NCBI GenBank assembly: GCA_037139195.1
Contig: JBAXGW010000014.1
Location: 11,168-75,167, forward strand
Direction of reading: 5' to 3'
DNA length: 64,000 nt
Source of the DNA: JBAXGW01 sp037139195
GTDB taxonomy: Bacteria; Bacteroidota; Bacteroidia; Bacteroidales; JAHJDW01
Positions 19,538 through 28,161 of this stretch are shown in pieces (position 1 is the stretch's first letter; each line of letters opens with the position of its first letter). Position numbers and translations under genes: made by a program. Below the pieces are notes generated by a model. It saw nothing but the letters and a program-made list of their open reading frames with translations, was not told where the DNA came from and ran no database searches.

Positions 19538-19801
19538 AATTTCGAAATAGCTTTGTAATCAAGCTGTCAAAAATATAAAAAAAAAGGGTATAAGAAAATT
19601 TTACTTGTTTATTTTAATTTTACTAGAAGTTAATTGTTGAATATCTGATGCTTAAGATTTTTTTTGATTAATTGATAATTATTTTTTTATGTTTATCAAA
19701 TAAAAATGATGTATTAACGTTACAGGTCGTATTAAAAATTGAAACTTTTCTTTTTTTAACACGTAAAATATTCGTTTATTTAATAATTGTTTAATATTAT
19801 C

Positions 19802-20842
19802 ATGACTAACAACACCACTGAAAAAAACAAATTTGACTCATCAAACATTATTCATTTGATGTATCAATGGAGAAAGCCACTTGGAATTATCGTAGTTGCA
19901 GCAATTGTTTGTTCTATATTTTTTTCATCTCCATGGTTTATCAAGCCGAAATATACCTCTTCTGTAATCGTATTTCCTACTTCTAATGCTTCAATTTCAA
20001 AAGCATTACTTGGGAAAATTCCAACAGGAAAAGATGATATTTTAGCTTTTGGAGAAGAAGAAGAAGCAGAGCAATTACTCCAAATTTTAAATTCCGATGA
20101 AATTAAAAATAGAATTGTAAAAAAATTCGATCTTTTCAATCATTATGATATTGATAGTACATCTGAACTTAAAAATACAAAGCTATCAAGAGAATATGAG
20201 AATAACATTAATTTCAGAAGAACTGAATTTTTATCCGTTGAAATAAAAGTTTCTGATACAGATCCACAAACAGCAGCTGATATCGCAAATGAAATATCAA
20301 ATTTAATAGATTCTGTTAAAACTGGGATGCTTAAACAAAGAGCTCGTACGGGTTTGGCTATAGTAGAGCGTGAATTTAATTCGTTGGAACATGAAATTTC
20401 TGGATTAGAAGACTCTATGAAAATTATTCGCTCAAGAGGGGTTTATGAATATGAAAAACAGGCAGAAGTTATATCTGAACAGCTTGCAATTGCTTTATCT
20501 AAAAACAATAAAGAGGCTGTTAAAGCATTGCAAAGCAAACTTGATACCCTTGCAAAATATGGTGGGGCTTACGTTTCATTGCGTGATAAAGTTATCTATT
20601 ACAGAGAGAAATCAAGTGATTTAAAAGTAAAATACCAAGAAGCCAAGGTTGATGCCGAAAATGACTTGCCACAGAAGTTTCTTGTTAATAGTGCAGTTAA
20701 AGCAGAAAAAAAATCATATCCTATCAGATGGTTAATTGTACTATTATCTAGCTTTTCTGCCTTTATTGTCGGTTTTTTAGTGTTGATTATAAATGAAAAA
20801 ATAAAATCAAATGATTCATTTCTTTACTATAAGTCAAAATAA
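19802..20842 (+). CDS. Wzz-like polysaccharide chain-length determinant, first copy
   Basis: The 346-residue protein has a membrane segment at about 28-46, a large periplasmic part that includes a coiled-coil region (about 180-270), and a second membrane helix near 305-330 preceded by KKSYPIRWLIVLLS, the Pro-containing motif typical of PCP (Wzz) proteins. There is no C-terminal tyrosine-kinase domain. Such proteins oligomerise in the inner membrane and set glycan length. The ATG at 19802 is chosen over 19787 because it gives the conserved short cytosolic tail. A related second copy follows after 25 nt, then an O-antigen ligase-like gene, so the three form one operon. Confidence 0.85.
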   Translation: MTNNTTEKNKFDSSNIIHLMYQWRKPLGIIVVAAIVCSIFFSSPWFIKPKYTSSVIVFPTSNASISKALLGKIPTGKDDILAFGEEEEAEQLLQILNSDEIKNRIVKKFDLFNHYDIDSTSELKNTKLSREYENNINFRRTEFLSVEIKVSDTDPQTAADIANEISNLIDSVKTGMLKQRARTGLAIVEREFNSLEHEISGLEDSMKIIRSRGVYEYEKQAEVISEQLAIALSKNNKEAVKALQSKLDTLAKYGGAYVSLRDKVIYYREKSSDLKVKYQEAKVDAENDLPQKFLVNSAVKAEKKSYPIRWLIVLLSSFSAFIVGFLVLIINEKIKSNDSFLYYKSK

Positions 20843-20867
20843 ATAATAATAAATAAACATATATATA

Positions 20868-21812
20868 ATGGAGGAGTTTTCAAATAATATTTCAATTTTA
20901 AATATTATAATTAAGAGATATAAGATAATTGTTGGTTTAGTAATATTATCAATATTATTATCAGTTGTATTTTCGAGCTCTTATTTTATTAAACCAAAAT
21001 ACAAGTCAATAGCTGTTGTGTATCCGGCAAATATTATTCCATATTCACAAGAAACTCCTACAGAACAGTTGCTTCAGCTCTTTAATTCTGAAGATGTAAT
21101 GCAGAAAATAATTACTAAGTTTAATTTAGGTGCTCATTATAATATTGATTCAAATGATATTTATTATCATTCTAAATTATCAAAGGAGGTAAGTGAAAAT
21201 ATTAAAATCTCAAAAACTGAATTCGAATCTGTTGAAATTAATGTAATGGACACAGATCCAAAAACTGCCTGTAATATTGTTTTTGCATTGATAGATTTTG
21301 TTAATCAAAAAGCAAAAGATTTACAAAATGAAAAAGCTCTAGAAGTTGTTAAAATATGGGAATCTCAACTTGTAATTAATAGAAATCAAGTCGACTCAAT
21401 AAAAACGGCCTTAAATGCGATAAGAACTGAAACAAATGTAATTGATTATGATGCTCAAGTGAAAGAAGCTTCTAGACAGTTTTTTACTATGGCTAAATCT
21501 CAGAACCCGTCCAATAATAATTATTTAACAAAATTCATGAGCAAACTCCGTGATAAAGGAGGAGATGTTTATTGGTTGACACAGCGATTTAATGTAGCTG
21601 TTTCTGAATACAATAGAATTAAAGTAGAATATGATAATGCTTTAATGCATTATAATAAGGATTTGACATTTACAAATGTTGTAACAAATCCTAGTGTAGC
21701 CGATAAAAAATCATATCCGATTAGATGGTTAATAGTTGTATTTTCTGTTTTTTCTACTATACTACTATCTATAATTATAGTTTTAACTGTTGATCGTTTT
21801 AAAAACCAATAA
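20868..21812 (+). CDS. Wzz-like polysaccharide chain-length determinant, second copy
   Basis: The 314-residue protein has the same plan as the gene before it: helix at about 20-38, a periplasmic domain with TPTEQLLQLFNSEDV (compare EEAEQLLQILNSDEI in the first copy), FESVEINVMDTDPKTA (compare LSVEIKVSDTDPQTA), and KKSYPIRWLIV before the last helix. The two clearly arose by tandem duplication and have since diverged widely. It also lacks a kinase domain. The pair may form a mixed oligomer or act in two export routes; the sequence does not decide between these. Confidence 0.85.
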   Translation: MEEFSNNISILNIIIKRYKIIVGLVILSILLSVVFSSSYFIKPKYKSIAVVYPANIIPYSQETPTEQLLQLFNSEDVMQKIITKFNLGAHYNIDSNDIYYHSKLSKEVSENIKISKTEFESVEINVMDTDPKTACNIVFALIDFVNQKAKDLQNEKALEVVKIWESQLVINRNQVDSIKTALNAIRTETNVIDYDAQVKEASRQFFTMAKSQNPSNNNYLTKFMSKLRDKGGDVYWLTQRFNVAVSEYNRIKVEYDNALMHYNKDLTFTNVVTNPSVADKKSYPIRWLIVVFSVFSTILLSIIIVLTVDRFKNQ

Positions 21813-21825
21813 ATAATATTTAGGT

Positions 21826-23289
21826 TTGGAAAATATTAAGGTAAATAAAGTACTATTGTTTTGTGGCTTAAGCTTTGTTGCCTTAAGCGCAATATTTATT
21901 GCTTTAGAAATGTTTTGGTTTTTAGCGATTCCTCTTGGAGCATTGATAATTTATTTTGCTGTTTTCAGATTAGATTATTTATTGTTACTTATCACATTTC
22001 TAACTCCTTTTGCAATAAATATTGACAATTTGAGCTTTGGCTTAGGTTTGTCATTGCCAACAGAACCCCTTTTATTTGGAGTTTTGCTTTTATTTGTAAT
22101 TCGTGTAATATATGAAGGATATGGTGTTCAAATACTTAAGCATCCCATTTCAATTGCAATAATAATCAATCTTATTTGGATTTTTATAACTTCACTTACT
22201 AGTTGCGATCCAATAGTTTCACTTAAATTTTTGTTAGCCAGACTTTGGTTTGTCGTTCCATTCTTCTTTATTGGGGTCATGCTTTTCAAAAATAGAGAAA
22301 AAATAAAACTGTTTCTATGGCTATATAGTATACCTTTAATTGTTGTAATTATTTATACTTTAATTAGGCATGTTGCAAATGGGCTTAGTAATCATAGCTC
22401 ACACTGGGTAATGGAGCCTTTTTATAGAGATCACACATCTTACGGAGCTATACTGGCGATGTTTGTACCAATTATATTTGGTCTTAGTTTATTAAAATAC
22501 AAAACTCGAATTGTTAATTATATTGGTTTTGCATTTTTTGGTATAATTATTTTAGGCACTATTTTTTCATATACACGAGCTGCCTGGCTCAGCTTAGCTA
22601 TAGCTTTTGGCTTTTTATTTATATTGTGGTTTAAAATTAAATTTAAATATATTATTATAATCGGACTTTCAATCATTACTATTGGTCTTGTTTTTCAAGA
22701 GCAAATAATTATGAAATTAGGGAAAAACAGACAAGATTCTTCCGATAATTTGACTGAGCATGTTCAGTCAATTTCAAATATTTCTTCAGATGCATCAAAT
22801 CTGGAAAGAATCAATCGATGGTCTTCTGCATTAAGAATGTTTAAGGAAAAGCCTTTTTGGGGATGGGGACCAGGTACTTATCAATTTAAATATGCTCCAT
22901 ATCAGTTGTCTTCTGAAAAAACAATAATTAGTACCAATTCTGGTGATATGGGAAATGCCCATAGCGAATATATTGGTCCATTAGCAGAGTCTGGTGTTTT
23001 CGGAATGCTGTCGTTTATTGGAATTGTTTGTACAATTATTTATACAGGTTTAAGAGTATATAAGAACTCTAAGGAGAAAGAAGTTAAAGTTTTATCTATG
23101 ATTGTCCTATTAGGATTAATAACCTATATGGTACACGGATTGATGAATAACTTTTTGGATACAGATAAGGCTTCAATTCCATTTTGGGGTTTTACAGCTA
23201 TACTTGTTGCGTTTGATATCATTGCTAGCGAAAAGATGCTTGTTACGAAAACAGATGATGATATCAATTTGAAAGAGAAAAACCTATAA
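21826..23289 (+). CDS. O-antigen ligase/polymerase-like membrane protein
   Basis: The 487-residue protein has about a dozen membrane helices and the Wzy_C block: YTRAAWLSLAIAFGF, then a periplasmic loop with RINRWSSALRMFKEKPFWGW and GPGTYQF, and AHSEYIGPLAESGVFGM. The conserved Arg of the TRA motif and the His of the loop are features of WaaL/Wzy enzymes, which join undecaprenyl-linked glycan to lipid A core or to a growing chain. The only available start is TTG at 21826, 13 nt after the previous stop; the next ATG would remove the first helix. Ligase and polymerase cannot be told apart by sequence alone. Confidence 0.85.
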   Translation: MENIKVNKVLLFCGLSFVALSAIFIALEMFWFLAIPLGALIIYFAVFRLDYLLLLITFLTPFAINIDNLSFGLGLSLPTEPLLFGVLLLFVIRVIYEGYGVQILKHPISIAIIINLIWIFITSLTSCDPIVSLKFLLARLWFVVPFFFIGVMLFKNREKIKLFLWLYSIPLIVVIIYTLIRHVANGLSNHSSHWVMEPFYRDHTSYGAILAMFVPIIFGLSLLKYKTRIVNYIGFAFFGIIILGTIFSYTRAAWLSLAIAFGFLFILWFKIKFKYIIIIGLSIITIGLVFQEQIIMKLGKNRQDSSDNLTEHVQSISNISSDASNLERINRWSSALRMFKEKPFWGWGPGTYQFKYAPYQLSSEKTIISTNSGDMGNAHSEYIGPLAESGVFGMLSFIGIVCTIIYTGLRVYKNSKEKEVKVLSMIVLLGLITYMVHGLMNNFLDTDKASIPFWGFTAILVAFDIIASEKMLVTKTDDDINLKEKNL

Positions 23290-23313
23290 TTTTCTATGTT
23301 TTTAAAAAAAACT

Positions 23314-23347
23314 ACTATCACGTTTTTTTTGCGTGATAGTTTTTTTT
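23314..23347 (+). terminator. Intrinsic terminator of the Wzz/ligase operon
   Basis: ACTATCACG and CGTGATAGT form a perfect 9-bp stem followed by eight or more T; a run of A before the stem makes it usable from the minus strand as well. Confidence 0.88.
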
Positions 23348-23460
23348 AGTTTTTAATCATAAATTGTTCATGAATTTTGTTCAGTTGCAGATTGCATTTG
23401 CAAAATTGTAATTGTCTTGTAGATTTTTTTATTAGCTTGTTTTTGAATTGGCAAAAAAAA

Positions 23461-24411
23461 TCACATTTTAATATAAAAAAGAGGTGCTACACCCTTGAAA
23501 TTTATTTCGTTTGTCATTATATCAATTTCGAAATCAGATTTAGCACATGAGATTCCATTAATTTTTTTTGTGATTGAGAAATTCTTTGAATCAAAGCTCC
23601 AAGATTCCTCAAAAGTAAGATAATCGAGGTCTTCTTTTTTTGCATCTAGGAATGTGATTGTGTTAGAAATAAATGATTTTAAATTAGAGTCTGAGCTCAA
23701 TAGTATTAGATTGTTATTTATGTCATAATAATTTGAGTTTTTATATTTTCTAGCTTTTTCTAACAAAACTAAATTAACTCTTTTTGTAATTGAATCTGGA
23801 ATTAGAATGTCTGTATTTCTAAATTTTTGATTTGAACCTATTTTATATTCTATTTTTTCTGTTAATGTTTGCTCATTTAATGAATCAGTTTTTATGTTTT
23901 TAATCCAAAATAAGGGTTCTTGTTTAATTCTATTTTCATCGAAATTATAAATATCTGCAACAGGACAGTAGGCGAGTATTTCTTTTGTTATAGTATGATT
24001 TATTGTGTCAATTTGCCAAATTTCCTTGAAAATAATAGCTGATATTGTAGCTGGTAAATAATACCTTGAAGTTACTGTGCTATCTATCGTTGGGTCTAAT
24101 TTACTTGCAAAGGTTTCGGAATAGCTTCCAATATTCCATGTTTCATACCAAGCTATTTGAGAGCCAGACTTATAATCGAATATACAAATTTTATTAAGGT
24201 ATATATTGTAGAATAATGAATCGAGAAAAGCTCTTCGTTTTGAAACTTCGATGTTTTCCTTGTAGAAAAGATAGTAGCTGTTATTATTTTCAGGATTTGA
24301 AATAGAAACAGAGTACTCTATGGTGTCAGTAGTTATAATTCCTGTTTGTCCAAAAGCTTTTGCAAAAATCATAATGCAAATGCAAGCTATAATTAATCGA
24401 GAATTTTTCAT
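23461..24411 (-). CDS. Secreted protein with two GldN-like segments
   Basis: The 316-residue protein has a signal peptide (about 1-21, ending AKAFGQ). Residues about 130-175 read SAIIFKEIWQID...ILAYCPVADIYN...EPLFWIKN, resembling the core of GldN/PorN, the T9SS periplasmic ring protein, which has a KExWxFD, then a CPV and a LFWI motif. The C-terminal part repeats the pattern (FEESWSFDSKNFSITKKI, then APLFYIKM), suggesting internal duplication. True GldN is usually encoded behind gldK-L-M; here the gene is alone, so a paralogue with a different job is more likely. The similarity was judged by eye only. Confidence 0.5.
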   Translation of the reverse strand: MKNSRLIIACICIMIFAKAFGQTGIITTDTIEYSVSISNPENNNSYYLFYKENIEVSKRRAFLDSLFYNIYLNKICIFDYKSGSQIAWYETWNIGSYSETFASKLDPTIDSTVTSRYYLPATISAIIFKEIWQIDTINHTITKEILAYCPVADIYNFDENRIKQEPLFWIKNIKTDSLNEQTLTEKIEYKIGSNQKFRNTDILIPDSITKRVNLVLLEKARKYKNSNYYDINNNLILLSSDSNLKSFISNTITFLDAKKEDLDYLTFEESWSFDSKNFSITKKINGISCAKSDFEIDIMTNEINFKGVAPLFYIKM

Positions 24412-24474
24412 AGACTTTTATTTATATATTATAATAAAATAATCATCAAAAAGATACAGTTAATTATAAAAAAA

Positions 24475-24500
24475 AAGACCACCTCTTTCGAAATGGTCTT
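24475..24500 (-). terminator. Intrinsic terminator downstream of arcB
   Basis: On the minus strand AAGACCA and TGGTCTT form a 7-bp stem followed by nine T. It lies about 195 nt beyond the arcB stop, after the structured element at 24584-24675, so it would close a long 3' untranslated region. Confidence 0.65.
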
Positions 24501-24583
24501 CTTGTAAAATATTAAGGTTGATTGAAATGTGCAAATTCGAAGCCTCAAATGATTTTGAAAACAAAATAAAGGTAAAAAAATAA

Positions 24584-24675
24584 GTGCAGATTCGAGGCTT
24601 TCGATGTCAAAAAGAATTGAGTTTACTCAAGTAAATGAATATTTCTTTTTGACAAAAGTAACGATGAATCTGCAC
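24584..24675. other. Complex inverted-repeat element in the arcB 3' region
   Basis: Nested perfect arms are GTGCAGATTC (24584-24593) with GAATCTGCAC (24666-24675), TGTCAAAAAG (24605-24614) with CTTTTTGACA (24645-24654), and the inner hairpin TTGAGTTTACTCAA (24617-24630). T-rich tails flank both sides, so it could work as a terminator in either direction or be part of an RNA. An imperfect direct copy of the left arm and following bases lies at 24529-24545 (GTGCAAATTCGAAGCCT) and could pair with the right arm instead. Confidence 0.6.
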
Positions 24676-24694
24676 CTTGTTTTTTTTGCCGACC

Positions 24695-25699
24695 TTATGC
24701 ACCCAAAGTTGCAACCATAACAGCCTTAATAGTATGTAATCTGTTTTCAGCTTGGTCAAATACTAATGAATTAGTATCTTCGAAAACTTCTTCAGTTACT
24801 TCAACTCCGTTTTTCAAACCAAAATCTTCAGAAACTTGTTTTCCAACTTTAGTATCCGCATTGTGGAATGCTGGTAGGCAATGCATGAATTTTACGTCTG
24901 GGTGACCAGATTTTTTCATAATTGCACTGTTAATTTGGTAAGGTTTCAACATCTTGATTCTTTCTGCCCAAACTTCTTTTGGTTCGCCCATTGATACCCA
25001 AACGTCAGTGTGAATATATTCAGCACCTTTAACAGCTTCTTCAGGTTTTTCAGTAATTAAAATTCTAGCGCCTGATTTTTTAGCAATTGCTTGACATTCT
25101 TTAATTAAACTAGCTTCTGGCCATAATTTTTTAGGAGCACCAATTCTTACGTCCATACCTAAAATGGCACCTATAACTAATAAAGAACGTCCCATGTTGA
25201 AACGAGCATCGCCTAAATAAGCGTAAGATATTTTTTCCATTGGGTTATGAGAATGTTCCATCATTGTAAGCACATCAGCTAACATTTGAGTTGGATGCCA
25301 TTCGTTTGTTAAACCATTCCATACAGGAACGCCAGCAAATTGTGCTAATTCTTCAACGATTTCTTGTCCGAAACCTCTGTATTCAATACCGTCATACATT
25401 CTACCTAGAACGCGAGCAGTATCTTTAACAGTTTCTTTATGTCCCATTTGGCTTCCAGTTGGTTCCAAATAAGTTACGTGAGCACCTTGATCGTGAGCAG
25501 CACATTCAAATGCACAACGAGTACGAGTTGATGTTTTTTCAAAAATTAAAGCAATGTTTTTGCCTTTTAATTTTTGTTGCTCAGTACCAGCATATTTAGC
25601 GTTTTTTAAATCTTTTGATAAATTTAAAAGGAATACTAATTCTTCTTTTGTGAAATCTAATTCTTTTAAAAAATTTCTGTTTCTTAAATTAAATGCCAT
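24695..25699 (-). CDS. arcB: Ornithine carbamoyltransferase (probably catabolic)
   Basis: The enzyme exchanges carbamoyl phosphate and ornithine for citrulline and phosphate. The 334-residue protein has the carbamoyl-phosphate loop STRTR at 57-61, HPTQ at 135-138, DVWVSMGE at 232-239 (the SMG loop that binds ornithine) and HCLP at 273-276. These are true OTCase motifs, not those of the acetyl- or succinyl-ornithine enzymes that Bacteroidota often use to make arginine. With arcC directly upstream on the same strand it should work towards ATP from citrulline. No arginine deiminase gene is in the window. Confidence 0.92.
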   Translation of the reverse strand: MAFNLRNRNFLKELDFTKEELVFLLNLSKDLKNAKYAGTEQQKLKGKNIALIFEKTSTRTRCAFECAAHDQGAHVTYLEPTGSQMGHKETVKDTARVLGRMYDGIEYRGFGQEIVEELAQFAGVPVWNGLTNEWHPTQMLADVLTMMEHSHNPMEKISYAYLGDARFNMGRSLLVIGAILGMDVRIGAPKKLWPEASLIKECQAIAKKSGARILITEKPEEAVKGAEYIHTDVWVSMGEPKEVWAERIKMLKPYQINSAIMKKSGHPDVKFMHCLPAFHNADTKVGKQVSEDFGLKNGVEVTEEVFEDTNSLVFDQAENRLHTIKAVMVATLGA

Positions 25700-25741
25700 G
25701 ATATTATGTTTTTATAGTTAAATTTTAATTATTGTTTATTT

Positions 25742-25829
25742 GGTTACAGGTTGCTGGTGGCAGATTACAGGTAGTGGCTTCGACTCCTCTCAGCCACCGG
25801 TTACCATTTGCCTGATACCGGTTACCATT
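25742..25829. repeat. Intergenic repeat cluster between arcC and arcB
   Basis: ACCGGTTACCATT occurs twice (25796-25808 and 25817-25829), with imperfect reverse copies of the same unit (GGTTACAGG) at 25742-25750. It also contains CTTCGACTCCTCTCAG (25778-25793), a member of the dispersed family seen at 50136 and 52239. The cluster reaches the arcC stop codon. Confidence 0.65.
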
Positions 25830-26823
25830 AATTATGACTGTGATTTCCACATCCGCATACATGACAGCTTTCTTCTAAAACGTCAGCAACGATTCTTGTT
25901 CCGCCATTAGCTTTACCTAATGAATCAGCATCTGTTATAATGGTTTCTTTACCGCCATTTTCAACAAATTGTACTGCTGCTCTTACTTTTGGAGCCATGC
26001 TTCCTTCTGTGAATTGACCTTCGGCTAATAATTGTTTTGCTTCAGAAATAGTAATAGTATCTAATGCTCTTTCATCAGGTTTTCTATAGTTAATAAAAAC
26101 TTTAGGAACATCAGTTAAAATAATGAATTCGTCAGCATGAATTTGGTTAGCTAATAATGCTGAAGCTAAATCTTTATCGATAACAGCATCAATACCTTGA
26201 AGTTTTTTAGGTTCAACGTAGAATACAGGTATTCCACCGCCACCAACTGCAACAACAACTTGACCTTCGCGAGCTAATCGTTCGATCGATTTTTTATTCC
26301 CAATAGTAACAGGTTTTGGCGAAGCAACAACTTTTCTCCATCCATTTCCCTTTGGATCTTCTTTGAAAATTGCTCCAGTTTCAGTTGTTACCTTTTCAGC
26401 ATCTTCTTTTTTGTAGTAAGGACCAATTGGTTTTGTAGGATTTGCAAAAGCAGGGTCGTTTTTATCTACTAAAACTTGAGTAACTATAGTTATTACATCA
26501 CGTTCTAGATTATTTGCTTCTAGTACGTTACGAAGTTGTTGTTCAATCATGTAACCGATGAAACCTTGAGAATATGCCCCGCAAATGTCGAGTGGCATTT
26601 CTGGTAATCCATACATTTTTGAACCAGCATCGTTTTGTAAAAGAATGTTGCCAACTTGTGGACCATTCCCATGTGCAATAACCAAATTGTAGTCTTTTCT
26701 AATTAATTCTAATACACTTTGGCAGGTGTCGTTAACATTTTGTTCTTGCTCGTCGATAGTTCCCTTTTGACCAGCACGAAGAAGGGCGTTGCCTCCAAAT
26801 GCAATTACGGCTAATTTTGTCAT
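25828..26823 (-). CDS. arcC: Carbamate kinase
   Basis: The enzyme makes ATP and carbamate from ADP and carbamoyl phosphate. The 331-residue protein begins KLAVIAFGGNALLRAGQKG, the family signature, and has VIAHGNGPQVGNILLQND, the binding region GGGGIPVF at about 190-200, DKDLASALLANQ and SMAPKVRAAVQF. It precedes the ornithine carbamoyltransferase gene by 128 nt in the same direction. The last residues, CHVCGCGNHSHN, form a Cys/His-rich tail beyond the usual end of the fold; this could bind metal or be a late addition. The enzyme call is secure. Confidence 0.95.
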   Translation of the reverse strand: MTKLAVIAFGGNALLRAGQKGTIDEQEQNVNDTCQSVLELIRKDYNLVIAHGNGPQVGNILLQNDAGSKMYGLPEMPLDICGAYSQGFIGYMIEQQLRNVLEANNLERDVITIVTQVLVDKNDPAFANPTKPIGPYYKKEDAEKVTTETGAIFKEDPKGNGWRKVVASPKPVTIGNKKSIERLAREGQVVVAVGGGGIPVFYVEPKKLQGIDAVIDKDLASALLANQIHADEFIILTDVPKVFINYRKPDERALDTITISEAKQLLAEGQFTEGSMAPKVRAAVQFVENGGKETIITDADSLGKANGGTRIVADVLEESCHVCGCGNHSHN

Positions 26824-26852
26824 AAAATATTGTTTTTATTTTCTTAATGTTA

Positions 26853-26860
26853 CAAAGCTA
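26853..26860 (-). promoter_or_regulatory. Bacteroidota -7 box of arcC-arcB
   Basis: On the minus strand TAGCTTTG fits TAnnTTTG, 29 nt upstream of the arcC ATG. A TTTG lies only 16 nt further up, shorter than the usual 19, so the promoter may be weak or need help. Confidence 0.5.
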
Positions 26861-26950
26861 AAAATTTTTATTGAATCAAAAAATGAAAACTTCTTAACAT
26901 GATGTTAATTAGATTTTTCATTAAAACACATCGAATTGTCAAAAAAAAAA

Positions 26951-26958
26951 TACCTTTG
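26951..26958 (+). promoter_or_regulatory. Bacteroidota -7 box of the YwqK-like gene
   Basis: TACCTTTG fits TAnnTTTG and is divergent from the arcC box. The expected start of transcription near 26964 supports the second ATG (26994) as the translation start, since the first ATG (26967) would be nearly leaderless. Confidence 0.55.
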
Positions 26959-26993
26959 CAAAAAAAATGATTAATCTCTATAATATCAGTGCA

Positions 26994-27647
26994 ATGAATA
27001 AATTTATTTTTTTATTTTTTATTAGTTTTTTTTTATGTAATACTATTTTTGCCCAAGAAATAGCAATAAAAAAAGTTTTCAAGGAAAATGGAAAATATTA
27101 TTTTAAAATAGATAAGACTCTAGTTACTGGTAAAATTGTATCTTATTTTTCGAAAAACAAAAAGCAATTTGAAATTGAGGTTAAAGAGGGTTTGAAAAAT
27201 GGATTTGAACGATGGTGGTTTAAAAACAGCATTCTTCAAATAGAAGTTTTTTTTATTAATGGCAAGGAAGAGGGTGTTTACAAAGAATTTTATAAAAATG
27301 GGAACCCAGATGTTTTGTCGTCTTATACTAATGGAAAAGAAAATGGAACATGGAAGCAGTGGTATAGCAATGGCAAACTATCATTAGTAGCTAATTATAT
27401 TGATGGTAAACTTGATGGTAATTATATTGAGTACTATGAGAACGAAACTATTAAAAAGGAAATAAATTACGAATTAGGGCTGGAAAAAGGCATTTCAAAA
27501 GAATATTATAATAATGGGAAACAACGCGCTGAGGAAACGTTTAAAAATGGAAAAAACCATGGAATTGTTTCTAAGTGGAATAAAAAGGGAAAACTTACGT
27601 ATCAGGTTAAATTTGAAGAAGGTATAATTACTGAAATAATAAAATAA
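26994..27647 (+). CDS. Secreted MORN-repeat (YwqK-like) protein
   Basis: The 217-residue protein has a signal peptide (MNKFIFLFFISFFLCNTIFAQ) and then about six repeats of some 22 residues with the pattern Y-x2-GK-x2-G-x5-Y-x-NGK (for example YTNGKENGTWKQWYSNGKL). These are MORN-type repeats of the YwqK group, which form elongated beta hairpins that are thought to bind lipids or partners. The annotation 'antitoxin YwqK' seen in databases has no support here: no toxin gene is adjacent, and the protein is exported. The start at 26994 gives a clean signal peptide. Function unknown. Confidence 0.75.
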   Translation: MNKFIFLFFISFFLCNTIFAQEIAIKKVFKENGKYYFKIDKTLVTGKIVSYFSKNKKQFEIEVKEGLKNGFERWWFKNSILQIEVFFINGKEEGVYKEFYKNGNPDVLSSYTNGKENGTWKQWYSNGKLSLVANYIDGKLDGNYIEYYENETIKKEINYELGLEKGISKEYYNNGKQRAEETFKNGKNHGIVSKWNKKGKLTYQVKFEEGIITEIIK

Positions 27648-27672
27648 TAATGCAATCTAAATTTGAATTTCA

Positions 27673-28122
27673 ATGAAAATCAATACGAAAATAAGATATG
27701 GACTTCGAACCATGATTGAAATTGCTGCTAATTCAGAGAACTGTGGAATATTTCAAAAAGATATTGCAAAAAAACAAGAAATATCAGAAAAGTATTTAGA
27801 TCCGATTATTTCTTCTCTGAAAAAAGCTGAATTAATAGTAAATTTTAAGGGTAAAAAAAGTGGATATATTTTAAATAAATCTGCTTCAGAGATCAATGTT
27901 TTAATGATTATTAGAGCAATGGGTGATAATTTTGATGTTGTTGAATGCGTTGGTCCAAATCCACTTTGCGCTAAAATAAACGCATGCCCTTGTCGACCTA
28001 TGTGGAATGGGTTAAATAATGTTATTGCCAATTATCTAAAATCATGGTTTTTGTCTGAATTAGTTACTAAATATAAAGAAACTAATAAGATTCCTGAGGA
28101 TCAAATGATGTTTTTTATTTAA
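27673..28122 (+). CDS. Rrf2-family transcription regulator with IscR-like cysteines
   Basis: The 149-residue protein has the Rrf2 winged helix: YGLRTMIEIA at 9-18, IAKKQEISEKYLDPIISSLKKAELI at about 31-55 (the recognition helix), and GKKSGYIL at the wing. Cys92, Cys99 and Cys105, with Cys107 next, lie in the position and near the spacing of the [2Fe-2S] ligands of IscR (C-x5-C-x5-C). It may therefore sense iron-sulfur status, redox or nitric oxide. Its targets are not shown; the strong terminator after it separates it from the adhesin gene, which lies on the other strand. Confidence 0.85.
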   Translation: MKINTKIRYGLRTMIEIAANSENCGIFQKDIAKKQEISEKYLDPIISSLKKAELIVNFKGKKSGYILNKSASEINVLMIIRAMGDNFDVVECVGPNPLCAKINACPCRPMWNGLNNVIANYLKSWFLSELVTKYKETNKIPEDQMMFFI

Positions 28123-28123
28123 A

Positions 28124-28157
28124 AAAAGAACGCAAATTTTTTATTTTGCGTTCTTTT
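28124..28157. terminator. Bidirectional intrinsic terminator
   Basis: AAAAGAACGCAAA and TTTGCGTTCTTTT pair over 13 bp. A and T runs on both sides let it serve the Rrf2 gene (plus) and the adhesin gene (minus), which converge here. Confidence 0.88.
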
Positions 28158-28161
28158 AGAA

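Noticed and set aside
26994..27647. Antitoxin of a toxin-antitoxin pair (YwqK label)
   Set aside because: The protein is exported and has no toxin neighbour; only the MORN-type repeats are supported.
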